NCBI RefSeq assembly: GCF_000735135.1
Contig: NZ_JPLZ01000006.1
Coordinates: forward strand, 1,426,001 to 1,490,000
Source of the DNA: Chryseobacterium sp. FH1
GTDB taxonomy: Bacteria; Bacteroidota; Bacteroidia; Flavobacteriales; Weeksellaceae
Reading direction: 5' to 3'
Length of the DNA: 64,000 nucleotides
Shown: in pieces, positions 18,757 through 27,026 of the stretch
Layout: each line of letters begins with the position of its first letter
Position numbering within the stretch: position 1 is the stretch's first letter
Notes under the pieces: generated by a model
The model's database searches: none
What the model saw: the letters and a program-made list of their open reading frames with translations, nothing else
Told to the model about the DNA's origin: nothing
Program-made: the position numbers and the translations under genes

Positions 18757-19395
18757 ATGAAAAATATTAAAAATGAATTACAAAATATCATTACAAGAGA
18801 TGGACAAGATGGCAATCAAAACCTTGTCAAAACAGTCCAAAGTATCCTTAGAACAAATGCAAAGTCAGGCAAATTCTCTTCATACAAAAAGCCTCTCAAA
18901 AGTGAAGAAGAAATCTATTTAAAAAAAATTATAGAAACTGAAAGTCTTCATTACAACCAAGATATTTCGGAGGATAACTATATTGCAGAAGGAGCTGAGC
19001 AAAAGGTTTACAGACTAAATGATGAATATGTCATTAAATTGAATGACGCTATTTTTTATGAATGTTGGCAAGATTACTTTGAAAGTCTATTGATACATAA
19101 TTACTTTTTTAAGTCCACAGAATATGAATTTTTGGGTTTTAAGATAATTGATGAAAAAATATTCTCAGTGGTAAAACAGAGATTTATCAAAGCCACGGAA
19201 ACTGTAAATCTAAATCAGGTCAAGGACTTTTTGGAATTCAATAACTTTCGTAATATTAGAAATAACGATTACTTGAATGAAGAATTAAGATTGATTTTTG
19301 AAGACTTGCACGACGAAAATGTATTGAGCAACGAGGGAATTCTATACTTCATCGATACTATTTTTTACACTACAGAAAAATTTTATATTATATAA
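18757..19395 (+). CDS. Kinase-fold protein resembling the polyvalent-protein kinase domain
   Basis: 212 residues. After a helical lead of about 60 residues the stretch EDNYIAEGAEQKVYRLNDEYVIKLND looks like the glycine-rich loop and beta-3 Lys (VIKL) of a small kinase fold, followed by LEFLGFKIIDEKIFSVVKQRF as hinge strands and, near the end, EDLHDENVLSNEGILYFIDTIF, which fits an HxxN catalytic loop and a D-containing metal site (the usual DxG is IDT). Such domains are known mainly from phage and mobile-element polyvalent proteins. Low GC next to neighbours fits transfer. The stop overlaps the next start (TAATG), implying coupling with the TerB-like gene. Target unknown. Confidence 0.6.
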   Translation: MKNIKNELQNIITRDGQDGNQNLVKTVQSILRTNAKSGKFSSYKKPLKSEEEIYLKKIIETESLHYNQDISEDNYIAEGAEQKVYRLNDEYVIKLNDAIFYECWQDYFESLLIHNYFFKSTEYEFLGFKIIDEKIFSVVKQRFIKATETVNLNQVKDFLEFNNFRNIRNNDYLNEELRLIFEDLHDENVLSNEGILYFIDTIFYTTEKFYII

Positions 19396-19745
19396 TGAGA
19401 AAATCAAACAAACCAATCGCTGGCTATCACTTACTGATGATTTTGTCCGCAGTCGATGGAATCATAAAACCGGAAGAAGGGCTCAAAGTTCAGGAATATA
19501 TGACCGAGGAATTTCCTTTCCGTCTCAATTTGGACGACGAGTTGGAAATCATCGCGCAATTGACGTCTGACCAATGGCAAGACCACTTCGAGTTCCACGC
19601 CAAATGTTTCGAAGAAGATTCTACCGAGCAAGAAAGAAAAGACTTCATCCAATTCGCAAAATCCCTCATCAAAGCCGATAACAAAGTGAGCGACGACGAG
19701 CACAAATTTTACATCCTACTGAAAAACCTTTGGAATTTAAAATAA
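19395..19745 (+). CDS. TerB-like protein
   Basis: 116 residues, all-helical. The first helix pair shows the TerB pattern LSAVDGIIKPEEGLKVQEYM and the second FAKSLIKADNKVSDDEHKFY, that is, two acidic metal-binding-type D-G-x-(I/V) turns. TerB-like domains occur in stress and tellurite-associated membrane complexes but also as stand-alone proteins with no known role. Overlaps the kinase-like gene by one base and lies 7 bases before tpiA. Confidence 0.75.
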   Translation: MRKSNKPIAGYHLLMILSAVDGIIKPEEGLKVQEYMTEEFPFRLNLDDELEIIAQLTSDQWQDHFEFHAKCFEEDSTEQERKDFIQFAKSLIKADNKVSDDEHKFYILLKNLWNLK

Positions 19746-19752
19746 TATCAAA

Positions 19753-20514
19753 ATGAGAAAGAACATTGTCGCAGGAAACTGGAAAATGAACAAAACCTAC
19801 GCTGAAGCACAAGAATTGATGGCTCAGCTTTTAGAATACAAAAAAAACAACACCACCAACTGCGAGGTTTTCATCGCTCCGCCAGCGTTGTATCTGGCTT
19901 CTGCTAAAGAAGTATTCAAAAATGGGGAAGTGGGCGTGTACGCTCAAGACGTTTCAGAATACGCGAGTGGCGCGTACACAGGCGAGATTTCTGTGGATAT
20001 GTTGGCATCTATCGATGCAGACGGAAGTTTGGTGTCGCACTCCGAGAGAAGAACTTTCCACGGCGAGACCGATAGCCACGCGAACAGAAAAGTGAAAGCC
20101 CTTTTGGACAAAGGTTTGACGCCAGTCTATTGCAATGGCGAAAAGTTGGAGGAGAGAAAATCCGGAAGACATTTCGAAGTCGTAAAAAATCAGACCGAAA
20201 CCGCACTTTTCACTTTGTCCGCAGAGGAAATCAAAAAAGTCGTGATTGCCTACGAACCTGTTTGGGCCATCGGAACCGGAGAAACAGCCACTGCAGAGCA
20301 AGCGCAGGAAGTCCATGCCTACATCAGAAGCCTGATTGCTGACAAGTACGGCAAAGAAGTTGCGGACGAAGTTTCCATCCTGTACGGCGGAAGTGTGAAG
20401 CCAGACAACGCCAAAGAAATCTTCTCCCAACCCGACGTAGACGGCGGTTTGATTGGAGGCGCAGCGCTAAAAATCGAAGATTTCACAAAAATCATAGAAG
20501 GATTCAATTCATAA
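19753..20514 (+). CDS. tpiA: Triosephosphate isomerase
   Basis: 253 residues, TIM barrel. Interconverts dihydroxyacetone phosphate and glyceraldehyde 3-phosphate. Catalytic residues are all present: Lys in NWKMNK, His in SHSERR, Glu in YEPVWAIGTG, and the phosphate loop GGSVKPDNA followed by GGLIGGAAL. Final gene of the plus-strand run, ended by a strong terminator. Confidence 0.98.
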   Translation: MRKNIVAGNWKMNKTYAEAQELMAQLLEYKKNNTTNCEVFIAPPALYLASAKEVFKNGEVGVYAQDVSEYASGAYTGEISVDMLASIDADGSLVSHSERRTFHGETDSHANRKVKALLDKGLTPVYCNGEKLEERKSGRHFEVVKNQTETALFTLSAEEIKKVVIAYEPVWAIGTGETATAEQAQEVHAYIRSLIADKYGKEVADEVSILYGGSVKPDNAKEIFSQPDVDGGLIGGAALKIEDFTKIIEGFNS

Positions 20515-20523
20515 ATAAAACTT

Positions 20524-20588
20524 ACTTTGTCAAATCGAAGATTGGGCGTAGCCAAAGTTTATCCGATTTGACAAAGTTTTTTTTAGGA
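20524..20588 (+). terminator. Terminator after tpiA
   Basis: 14-bp stem ACTTTGTCAAATCG (20524-20537) with CGATTTGACAAAGT, followed by eight T. The loop is long (about 27 bases). Confidence 0.75.
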
Positions 20589-20916
20589 GCTTGATCCCGC
20601 TATCCGTTGCAATCTTTTTTGCACCACATTTGGTCATCCGAAAGAAAGTGAAATCAAAGCAAAAAAGGATTTCCACTACTATCGGGGCTAAGGGTTTTGT
20701 CATCCAAACAAGTTTTGTCATCCAAAAGTTAGCATTCAGATATTTATTAATTGAACCATTATTGTTTTTCTTTGCTGAGCTTCAGCGCCTTTGCGAGCCT
20801 TAAAAATGTTTTCAATTAATTTAAAAAAAATCTTAGCGAACTTTGCGTTAATTTTTTTTATTCAGCTTCAGCATCTCAAAAATTTATCTCCTTACTATTT
20901 TTAAAATTAAGACAAT
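20589..20916. other. Intergenic region with repeat-like sequence, no gene seen
   Basis: No open frame here looks real. The stretch AGCTTGATCCCGCTATCC (about 20588-20605) and the later GGATTTCCACTACTATCGGG (about 20669-20688) look like an intergenic repeat family of flavobacteria, judged by memory only. A short direct repeat, TTTTGTCATCCAAA, occurs at about 20696 and 20713. Confidence 0.35.
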
Positions 20917-21315
20917 ATGAAAATAGAACACCTCGGCATCGCTGTGAAGTCTCTCTCAGATTCAGATGATTTGTTTGCCCGACTTTTGGGAAAATCAAAT
21001 TACAAAAAGGAATCTGTAGAAAGAGAAGGCGTTACCACCTCTTTTTATGAACTTGGCGAAAGCAAAATAGAACTTCTGGAAGCATCAAACCCCGAAAGTC
21101 CAATCGCCAAATTCCTCGACAAAAAAGGGGAAGGAATCCATCATATTGCCTTCGGTGTAGAAAATATCCAGACCGAAGTAGAAAGATTAAAAAAAGAAGG
21201 CTTCATTTTCATCTCCGAAGAACCCAAACAAGGTGCTGATAACAAATTAGTTGTCTTCCTACACCCAAAATCGACCAACGGTGTCTTGATAGAATTGTGT
21301 CAAGAAAAACCGTAA
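20917..21315 (+). CDS. mce: Methylmalonyl-CoA epimerase (vicinal oxygen chelate fold)
   Basis: 132 residues. Opens MKIEHLGIAVKSL (first metal His) and carries GEGIHHIAFGVENI (second metal His), LVVFLHPKSTNGVLIELCQ (metal Glu near the end), the standard layout of the epimerase linking (R)- and (S)-methylmalonyl-CoA. No mutase genes are in the window, which is usual in these genomes. Confidence 0.93.
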   Translation: MKIEHLGIAVKSLSDSDDLFARLLGKSNYKKESVEREGVTTSFYELGESKIELLEASNPESPIAKFLDKKGEGIHHIAFGVENIQTEVERLKKEGFIFISEEPKQGADNKLVVFLHPKSTNGVLIELCQEKP

Positions 21316-21320
21316 AACGT

Positions 21321-21350
21321 TTTGTAGATAAAGAAATTTTGCTATTTTTG
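21321..21350 (+). promoter_or_regulatory. Promoter of the CAU tRNA
   Basis: TTTG (21321-21324), 18 bases, TATTTTTG (21343-21350); an ideal TTTG/TAnnTTTG pair about 28 bases before the tRNA. Confidence 0.7.
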
Positions 21351-21378
21351 CAAACACAAAATCTAACCAATTTTATGC

Positions 21379-21452
21379 GGTCCTATAGCTCAGCTGGTTA
21401 GAGTCCCTGACTCATAATCAGGTTGTCCCTGGTTCGAGCCCAGGTGGGACCA
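21379..21452 (+). tRNA. tRNA with CAU anticodon (tRNA-Met, elongator type likely; tRNA-Ile2 not excluded)
   Basis: 74 nt. The acceptor stem is GGTCCTA paired with TGGGACC (one G-U), discriminator A, CCA not encoded. The D-arm contains AGCTCAGCTGGTTAGAG, the anticodon stem CCTGA/TCAGG holds loop CTCATAA with CAT at 21413-21415, and the T-arm contains GGTTCGAGCC. CAU can be Met or lysidine-modified Ile, and sequence alone does not settle this. Confidence 0.9.
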
Positions 21453-21457
21453 CAATA

Positions 21458-21498
21458 AAACCCTTGAATATGTTTATATTCAAGGGTTTATTTTTTTA
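21458..21498 (+). terminator. Terminator after the tRNA
   Basis: Stem CCCTTGAATAT (21461-21471) with ATATTCAAGGG (21476-21486), extended by AAA/TTT and followed by a T-run. Confidence 0.8.
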
Positions 21499-21626
21499 TA
21501 GGGGAGTGATTAGGGGCAGGATAATTTTGTTAAATAAGATTAATTAGAGTCTTATAGTTTAAAATAAAGGTCTTAATATTTCTTGATTTTCTTCGGACAA
21601 TGTTGGTACTGATATAAATAATCTAT

Positions 21627-22276
21627 TCATTGCTCTACTACATTATAGTCGTCCAAAATCGTGCTCAGATAGTACCATCCCCAGCCAATGATCTTGAAAT
21701 AGGTAAAATCTGTCTGCCACATTTGATGCACAAATTCCGTTATGTCTTTGAACTCATTTGCTGCTGAAAGAAGAAAATGATTCGGTGCCGGGATTAAGTC
21801 TCTTTGCTTCAAAATACGGTAAACGGTGGATTCTGAAATAAAAACACCTTGCTCATCGGTAATTTTGTAGGTAAGTTCCCTTGTAGATAATTCGGTGTGT
21901 TCCAAAGCGATCTCTACCATCAGATCTTCATGTCTTTCAGGAATGCTGTTCCATTGCCTATGGTTTGTTCTTTTCGTAATTTCCAGACCATCATAGCCGT
22001 ATTCGAGGTAGCTTTGATACCATTTGTAAAAACTACTTCTGGCGATTCCAAAACTTTCCAAGGTTCGCTTCACACCGATTTCACTCCTGGTCACCGTTTG
22101 AATGATCTCGTATTTCTCGGCTGCTGATAATCTCATATATTTCCTGTATTTATCGATTAATCCAGCCTTTCTAAACTTTTTTTACAATGTCATAGCGAAC
22201 GACCAGGTCAGCTACGATCTCTTTCAAACGAGCGTTTTCCTTCTTCAGGTCTGATACTTCATCACTCGTAGTCTCG
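21627..22276 (-). mobile_element. IS3-type insertion sequence remnant (orfB 3'-truncated, orfA 5'-truncated)
   Basis: orfB (21627-22136) encodes 169 residues: helix-turn-helix (IGVKRTLESFGIARSSFYKW), an HTH_21-like part (HTELSTRELTYKITDEQGVF, ESTVYRILKQRDL), then the beginning of the rve integrase core with the first catalytic Asp (WQTDFTYFKI) and the second in LSTILDDYN. It stops right there, so the last Glu of the DDE triad is missing. Upstream on the same strand, 22171-22276 encodes the tail of orfA (DEVSDLKKENARLKEIVADL then VVRYDIVKKV stop). Both ends are missing and no terminal repeats are seen, so the element is dead. It separates the tRNA from the defence island. Confidence 0.85.
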
Positions 22277-22425
22277 CCATCAGAAATTTAAGCAGAAACA
22301 ACAAGATTATCGAGGCAGAGGGAGAAACCATCCTGAAAGCCGAGACCGAAAATAGCAACGAGTGGTACACATAGTACGGATGATTTTTCGGTGCGATAGT
22401 ATTGGTGTATGTCAGCTCTTTTCTT

Positions 22426-22737
22426 ATGCGCAATGTCAAAGTGCATCCATTTCTCATCAAAGATGATCATCTTATTATCAACAGTTTATTCTTTAGGAAA
22501 TACAAGATTCAGGAAATTGATAAAGTGGTGTTCCGATCTGTCAAAACCAATTACAGAATGGGTGGCTACAGTGGCACAATGCGCATCGACCTGAAAAATG
22601 GAAAATCCAATCGTACCAGTATGTACTCTGCCCGAATGACCCTCGTTTCCGAAAGCGATACGAAAGTGATCGCTTACATCCGGGAGTTGCAGAAGCAACT
22701 GAAAGAGGCCGGGATCGAGAGTGAGTTTGTGAATTAG
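22426..22737 (+). CDS. Hypothetical protein, possibly PH-like fold, probably 5'-truncated
   Basis: 103 residues from the ATG at 22426. The pattern MRNVKVHPFLIKDDHLIINS, KYKIQEIDKVVF, then YSGTMRIDLKNGKS and a C-terminal helix VIAYIRELQKQLKEAGIE looks like a bacterial PH-type domain, but I cannot name the family. In the same frame just upstream there is coding-like sequence (IIEAEGETILKAETENSNEW) cut by a TAG at 22372 and a TGA at 22381, then a hydrophobic FFGAIVLVYVSS. This suggests a longer membrane-anchored protein broken near the IS remnant. It may still be expressed in the short form. Confidence 0.4.
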   Translation: MRNVKVHPFLIKDDHLIINSLFFRKYKIQEIDKVVFRSVKTNYRMGGYSGTMRIDLKNGKSNRTSMYSARMTLVSESDTKVIAYIRELQKQLKEAGIESEFVN

Positions 22738-23046
22738 TGATTTTTGAATTTTTTCCGTTTTCCAATGTAACCTAGTAGGAAACTCAATGGATATAATTAA
22801 ATACGATGTATTAAAAATTTGAAGTTATTTCTATAGGCTTTGTATAGGCTCGCTAAGTATTTCATTGGGGCCCTGCATGGGCTTCCTATATAGTTTTCAA
22901 ATGCTTTCTACAGGCTTAGAGCTATATTTAGCTTTCAATGTTAATTTGTCTTTCATTATTTTGTCTTTTTTAAAGCAAAATGAGGAAAACCGTAATGCAT
23001 TAGATTGGTTTTTGGTTATATTTGGATTTGAAAAACTATTCACTTC

Positions 23047-23301
23047 ATGATTACTTACAACGGAAGCCTTGCCATCGAGCTCAGCACGGTAAAATCTATT
23101 TTTATAGAATATTTGCAACAAGGCGGAAATCTTGTTTTTGAATTAAACAACCTTATCATTCCTTTTACCGATCCTGATACGGATGAGACCACACTTCATT
23201 CTTTCCCGAATGAACCTGTCAAATATTACTTTGACAGTTCTGATTCTCTGCACGCTTATTTCGAAGAGTGGGTGGGAATGTGGAAAGATTCTCAAAAATA
23301 A
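23047..23301 (+). CDS. Small hypothetical protein upstream of hsdM
   Basis: 84 residues from ATG 23047, acidic, beginning MITYNGSLAIELSTVKSIFI, with LVFELNNLIIPFTDPDTDE in the middle and a YFEEWVGMWKDSQK end. No known domain is recognised. It is in the same direction as hsdM with a 63-base gap. Codon use is ordinary. The 309 bases before it (22738-23046) show nothing but AT-rich sequence. Confidence 0.5.
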   Translation: MITYNGSLAIELSTVKSIFIEYLQQGGNLVFELNNLIIPFTDPDTDETTLHSFPNEPVKYYFDSSDSLHAYFEEWVGMWKDSQK

Positions 23302-23364
23302 ACTTAATAAATTATATCTTGTATTTCCAATATTACTATTGGAGATACCTACAAATTAAAATAA

Positions 23365-25734
23365 ATGAACCACGCTGTACACAATAAACTCGTTTCCTTT
23401 ATCTGGAGTATTGCCGATGACTGTCTGAGAGACGTCTATGTAAGAGGAAAATATAGGGATGTTATCCTGCCAATGGTTGTTTTGCGAAGACTGGATGCTT
23501 TGCTGGAACCTACCAAACAACATGTTTTAGAGGAAGTCGTTTTCCAGAGGGAGACAATGAAATTTACCGAATGGGATGACAAAGGGATGACTGCTGCTTC
23601 CAAGTATGTTTTTTACAACACCAGCGAATGGACGCTGCAAAGCCTCCACGGTTCGGCAACCAACAGCCAGCAGATTTTGCTGGGGAATTTTGAAGATTAT
23701 CTGAATGGTTTCAGTGCCAATGTGCAGGAAATTATTGAGATGTTCAAGCTTCGGGCGCAAATCAAACATATGGCGAACAAAGATGTGTTGCTGGATGTTC
23801 TGGAGAAATTCACATCACCTGATATTAATTTGACGCCTTTTGAAAAACTGGATACTGCCGGAAGAAAAATTCCTGCGCTGACCAATCTGGGAATGGGTTA
23901 TGTTTTTGAGGAACTGATTCGGAAATTTAATGAAGAAAATAACGAGGAAGCTGGAGAACACTACACGCCACGAGAGGTTATCGACCTGATGACGCATATG
24001 GTTTTTGACCCGATCAAAGATAAAATTCCATCGGTGATTACCATTTATGACCCTGCCTGCGGAACAGGTGGAATGCTGACAGAATCTGAGCTTTTCATTA
24101 CCGATGAAGACGGCGAAATCAAAGCGACCAATACTTCCGTATATCTTTTTGGGAAGGAAGTGAATGACGAAACATACGCCATCTGCAAATCGGATATGAT
24201 GATTAAGGGCAAAGACCCAGAACATATCAAAGTGGGTTCTACACTTTCTACCGATGAATTTGCCGGAACGAAGTTCGACTTTATGTTGTCGAATCCTCCG
24301 TATGGAAAGAGCTGGGCGAGTGAACAGAAATACATCAAAGACGGAAAAGATGTTATCGACAACCGTTTTCTCATTAAACTGAAAAATTACTGGGGCGAAG
24401 AAGAAGATGCCGATGCAGTGCCACGTTCTTCCGACGGACAATTGCTGTTCCTGATGGAAATGGTGGATAAAGTGAAAGCCATTACCAACAAAAATACCAT
24501 CGGAAGCCGTATTGCCTCGGTACACAATGGCTCGAGTCTGTTCACCGGTGATGCAGGCGGTGGCGAAAGTAATATAAGACGCTATATTATTGAAAACGAT
24601 TTGCTGGATGTGATTATCCAGTTGCCGAACAATATTTTTTACAACACAGGCATTACCACCTATATCTGGATTCTGAGCAACAACAAACCCGCTAATCGTA
24701 AAGGGAAAGTACAGTTGATTGATGCCAGTGAAATGTATCAGAAACTCAGAAAAAATCTGGGTAATAAAAACTGTGAACTGACGAAACAGCATATTCAGGA
24801 AATTCTGAACTGTTATTTAGAGCTTTCAACACTGGATAAAAAAGATACCGGAAATATCGGAAGCAAGGTTTTTGAGAATGCTGATTTTGGCTATTACAAA
24901 GTCAATATCGAAAGGCCAAAACGTTTGAAATCTCAGTTTACTCAAGAGAAAATTGAAGCCTTGAAATGGGATAAGACACAACCTGTATTTTCCAAAGAAC
25001 TTTATGAGAAATACGGAATGGAAGTATATGCAGGTTTGGAAAAACATAAAAAAGAAATTGAAGACCTTGCCGAAAAGCAGGACCTCAACATCAATGCAAA
25101 ACAGCTGTCTGCATTTCTGAAAAAAGAAAGCTGGGAAAAACAGGATGCCCTGTACCAAACGGCGGTTCGCCTGATGGAAGTTTTGGGGACGGAAGTTTAT
25201 AACAACTTTAATGAGTTTGGAAGCAAGGTGGATGAAGTTTTAAAACTCGACAAAACCAAACTGTCTGCTTCGGAGAAAAAACAAATTCTGGATACCGTGA
25301 GCTGGTATGATGAAGAAGCCGATAAAGTGGTGAAAAAAACAGAAAAACTGAATGGTCAGAAACTGGCAGATTTGCTGGAATTTTTAGGCTGTAAAGAAAA
25401 AGACCTGCCTTATTATGGTTATTTCCCCGTGGCGTCGAGTCCCTCAGCCACCGGAAAAGGTGAATATATACTTTATGAAACCGAAAGTGATTTGCGCGAC
25501 AGCGAAAGCATCCCATTGAAAGAAAACATACAGGATTACTTTTTAAGGGAAGTAAAACCTTATGCCGAAGAAAGCTGGATTGCTTTGGACTCTGTAAAGA
25601 TTGGATATGAGCTGAGCTTCAATAAATATTTTTACCAACCTGCCCCATTGCGCAGTCTGGAGGAAGTGACCGAAGATATTTTGGCGCTGGAAAAGGAAGG
25701 CGACGGATTGCTGGCTGAAATCTTAAATTTTTAG
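23365..25734 (+). CDS. hsdM: Type I restriction-modification system, M subunit (N6-adenine DNA methyltransferase)
   Basis: 789 residues. N-terminal HsdM helical domain (WSIADDCLRDVYVRGKYRDV, LPMVVLRRLDALLEPTK). SAM-binding motif I is DPACGTGGMLTE (about residue 228), catalytic motif IV is NPPYGKSW (about residue 309), the N6-adenine type. A long C-terminal part (about residues 520-789) contains coiled segments and ends near the stop of the family; it is longer than the classical 500-residue HsdM and typical of the extended Bacteroidota form. hsdS starts three bases after its stop, so they are one operon. Confidence 0.96.
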   Translation: MNHAVHNKLVSFIWSIADDCLRDVYVRGKYRDVILPMVVLRRLDALLEPTKQHVLEEVVFQRETMKFTEWDDKGMTAASKYVFYNTSEWTLQSLHGSATNSQQILLGNFEDYLNGFSANVQEIIEMFKLRAQIKHMANKDVLLDVLEKFTSPDINLTPFEKLDTAGRKIPALTNLGMGYVFEELIRKFNEENNEEAGEHYTPREVIDLMTHMVFDPIKDKIPSVITIYDPACGTGGMLTESELFITDEDGEIKATNTSVYLFGKEVNDETYAICKSDMMIKGKDPEHIKVGSTLSTDEFAGTKFDFMLSNPPYGKSWASEQKYIKDGKDVIDNRFLIKLKNYWGEEEDADAVPRSSDGQLLFLMEMVDKVKAITNKNTIGSRIASVHNGSSLFTGDAGGGESNIRRYIIENDLLDVIIQLPNNIFYNTGITTYIWILSNNKPANRKGKVQLIDASEMYQKLRKNLGNKNCELTKQHIQEILNCYLELSTLDKKDTGNIGSKVFENADFGYYKVNIERPKRLKSQFTQEKIEALKWDKTQPVFSKELYEKYGMEVYAGLEKHKKEIEDLAEKQDLNINAKQLSAFLKKESWEKQDALYQTAVRLMEVLGTEVYNNFNEFGSKVDEVLKLDKTKLSASEKKQILDTVSWYDEEADKVVKKTEKLNGQKLADLLEFLGCKEKDLPYYGYFPVASSPSATGKGEYILYETESDLRDSESIPLKENIQDYFLREVKPYAEESWIALDSVKIGYELSFNKYFYQPAPLRSLEEVTEDILALEKEGDGLLAEILNF

Positions 25735-25737
25735 GCG

Positions 25738-27003
25738 ATGCAGCGATACGAAAAACACAAAGACAGCGGTGTGGATTGGATTGGGGAAATTCCTGAGCAT
25801 TGGGAAGTTTCGCGATTAAAAAACCATATCTATTTTATAACAGGATTTCCGTTTAAAAGTGAAAAATACTCTTATGAGGGAATAAAATTAGCGAGGGGTA
25901 TTAATGTAAAAGAAGGTGTATTTAATTGGGATGACACGAGGTTTTGGCCAGCAATTGAAAACCATTTAGAAAATTACTTACTTAAAGAAAACGACGTCTT
26001 AGTAGCGATGGATGGATCTAAAGTAGGTAAGAATTTTTGCAAAGTTTCAGTTGATGATTTACCAATTTTACTCCTCCAACGTGTAGCGAGATTAAGGACA
26101 AAATTCACATTGAATGCTAATTTTCTATATATTAATATAGTAAATAGAAGTTTTTTGTATTGGGTTGAATTGACAAAAACCGATCCAATGGTTCCTCATA
26201 TTTCACCAGACGATATCAAGAATTTTATAATTGCAATTCCACCAATTTCCGAACAGCAAACCATTGCCACCTTTCTCGATGACAAGACCGCTAAAATAGA
26301 CCAAACGATTGCCAACAAGCAGAAAGAAATAGAACTGCTTAAAGAACGCCGACAAATCCTCATCCAAAAAGCTGTTACCAAAGGTCTGGATGATACCGTG
26401 CCACTCAAAGACAGCGGTGTGGATTGGATTGGGGAGATTCCGAAGCATTGGGAGGTGAGGAAGTTGAAGTATGTGCTTACTATGCGAAATGAAAAGATAG
26501 AAAGTAAGTCAACAGACAAGATTTATGTAGGAATGGAAAATATTGAATCGCAAACTGGCAAGTATGTACCTACAGATTCTCAAGTTGAAGGCTTAGCAAA
26601 TGTTTTTTACAAAGATGATATTCTATTTGGAAAGCTGAGACCCTATTTAGCTAAAGTTTATCTCAGTGAATTTGATGGAATTTGCTCTACAGAATTTTTG
26701 GTTTATAAAAGTTCTAATGCTTCATTCTATCAAAGGGTTTTACTTTCAGATGTATTTATAAAATTAGTAGATTCTTCAACTTATGGAGCAAAAATGCCAA
26801 GAGCAAGCGCTGATTTTATTAATAAAATTTCAATTCCAAATCCACCAAATCCAGAACAAATCCAAATCGTTACCTACTTAAAAGCAATAGAAGAAAAAAT
26901 CGCCAAAGCCATTTTGCTGAAGCAACAGGAAATAGAAAAGCTGAAAGAGTATAAAACGGTGCTGATAGATAATGTGGTGACGGGGAAAGTGAAGGTGAGC
27001 TAA
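25738..27003 (+). CDS. hsdS: Type I restriction-modification system, specificity subunit
   Basis: 421 residues with two target recognition domains, each opened by nearly the same block: GVDWIGEIPEHWEVSRLK (about residues 11-28) and GVDWIGEIPKHWEVRKLK (about residues 227-244). Coiled-coil spacers follow each TRD (LDDKTAKIDQTIANKQKEIE and EKIAKAILLKQQEIEKLKEY), so both half-sites of a bipartite target are specified. Ends VLIDNVVTGKVKVS. The internal repeats make domain shuffling between TRDs possible. Confidence 0.96.
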   Translation: MQRYEKHKDSGVDWIGEIPEHWEVSRLKNHIYFITGFPFKSEKYSYEGIKLARGINVKEGVFNWDDTRFWPAIENHLENYLLKENDVLVAMDGSKVGKNFCKVSVDDLPILLLQRVARLRTKFTLNANFLYINIVNRSFLYWVELTKTDPMVPHISPDDIKNFIIAIPPISEQQTIATFLDDKTAKIDQTIANKQKEIELLKERRQILIQKAVTKGLDDTVPLKDSGVDWIGEIPKHWEVRKLKYVLTMRNEKIESKSTDKIYVGMENIESQTGKYVPTDSQVEGLANVFYKDDILFGKLRPYLAKVYLSEFDGICSTEFLVYKSSNASFYQRVLLSDVFIKLVDSSTYGAKMPRASADFINKISIPNPPNPEQIQIVTYLKAIEEKIAKAILLKQQEIEKLKEYKTVLIDNVVTGKVKVS

Positions 27004-27026
27004 AAAATAAATCAAACACAAACAAT

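Noticed and set aside
22865-23050. 61-residue open frame before the small hypothetical gene
   Set aside because: No start context or domain, low complexity hydrophobic composition, overlaps the next start; not called.
23815-24792. Long minus-strand frame inside hsdM
   Set aside because: Opposite-strand shadow of the methyltransferase gene with no family features.
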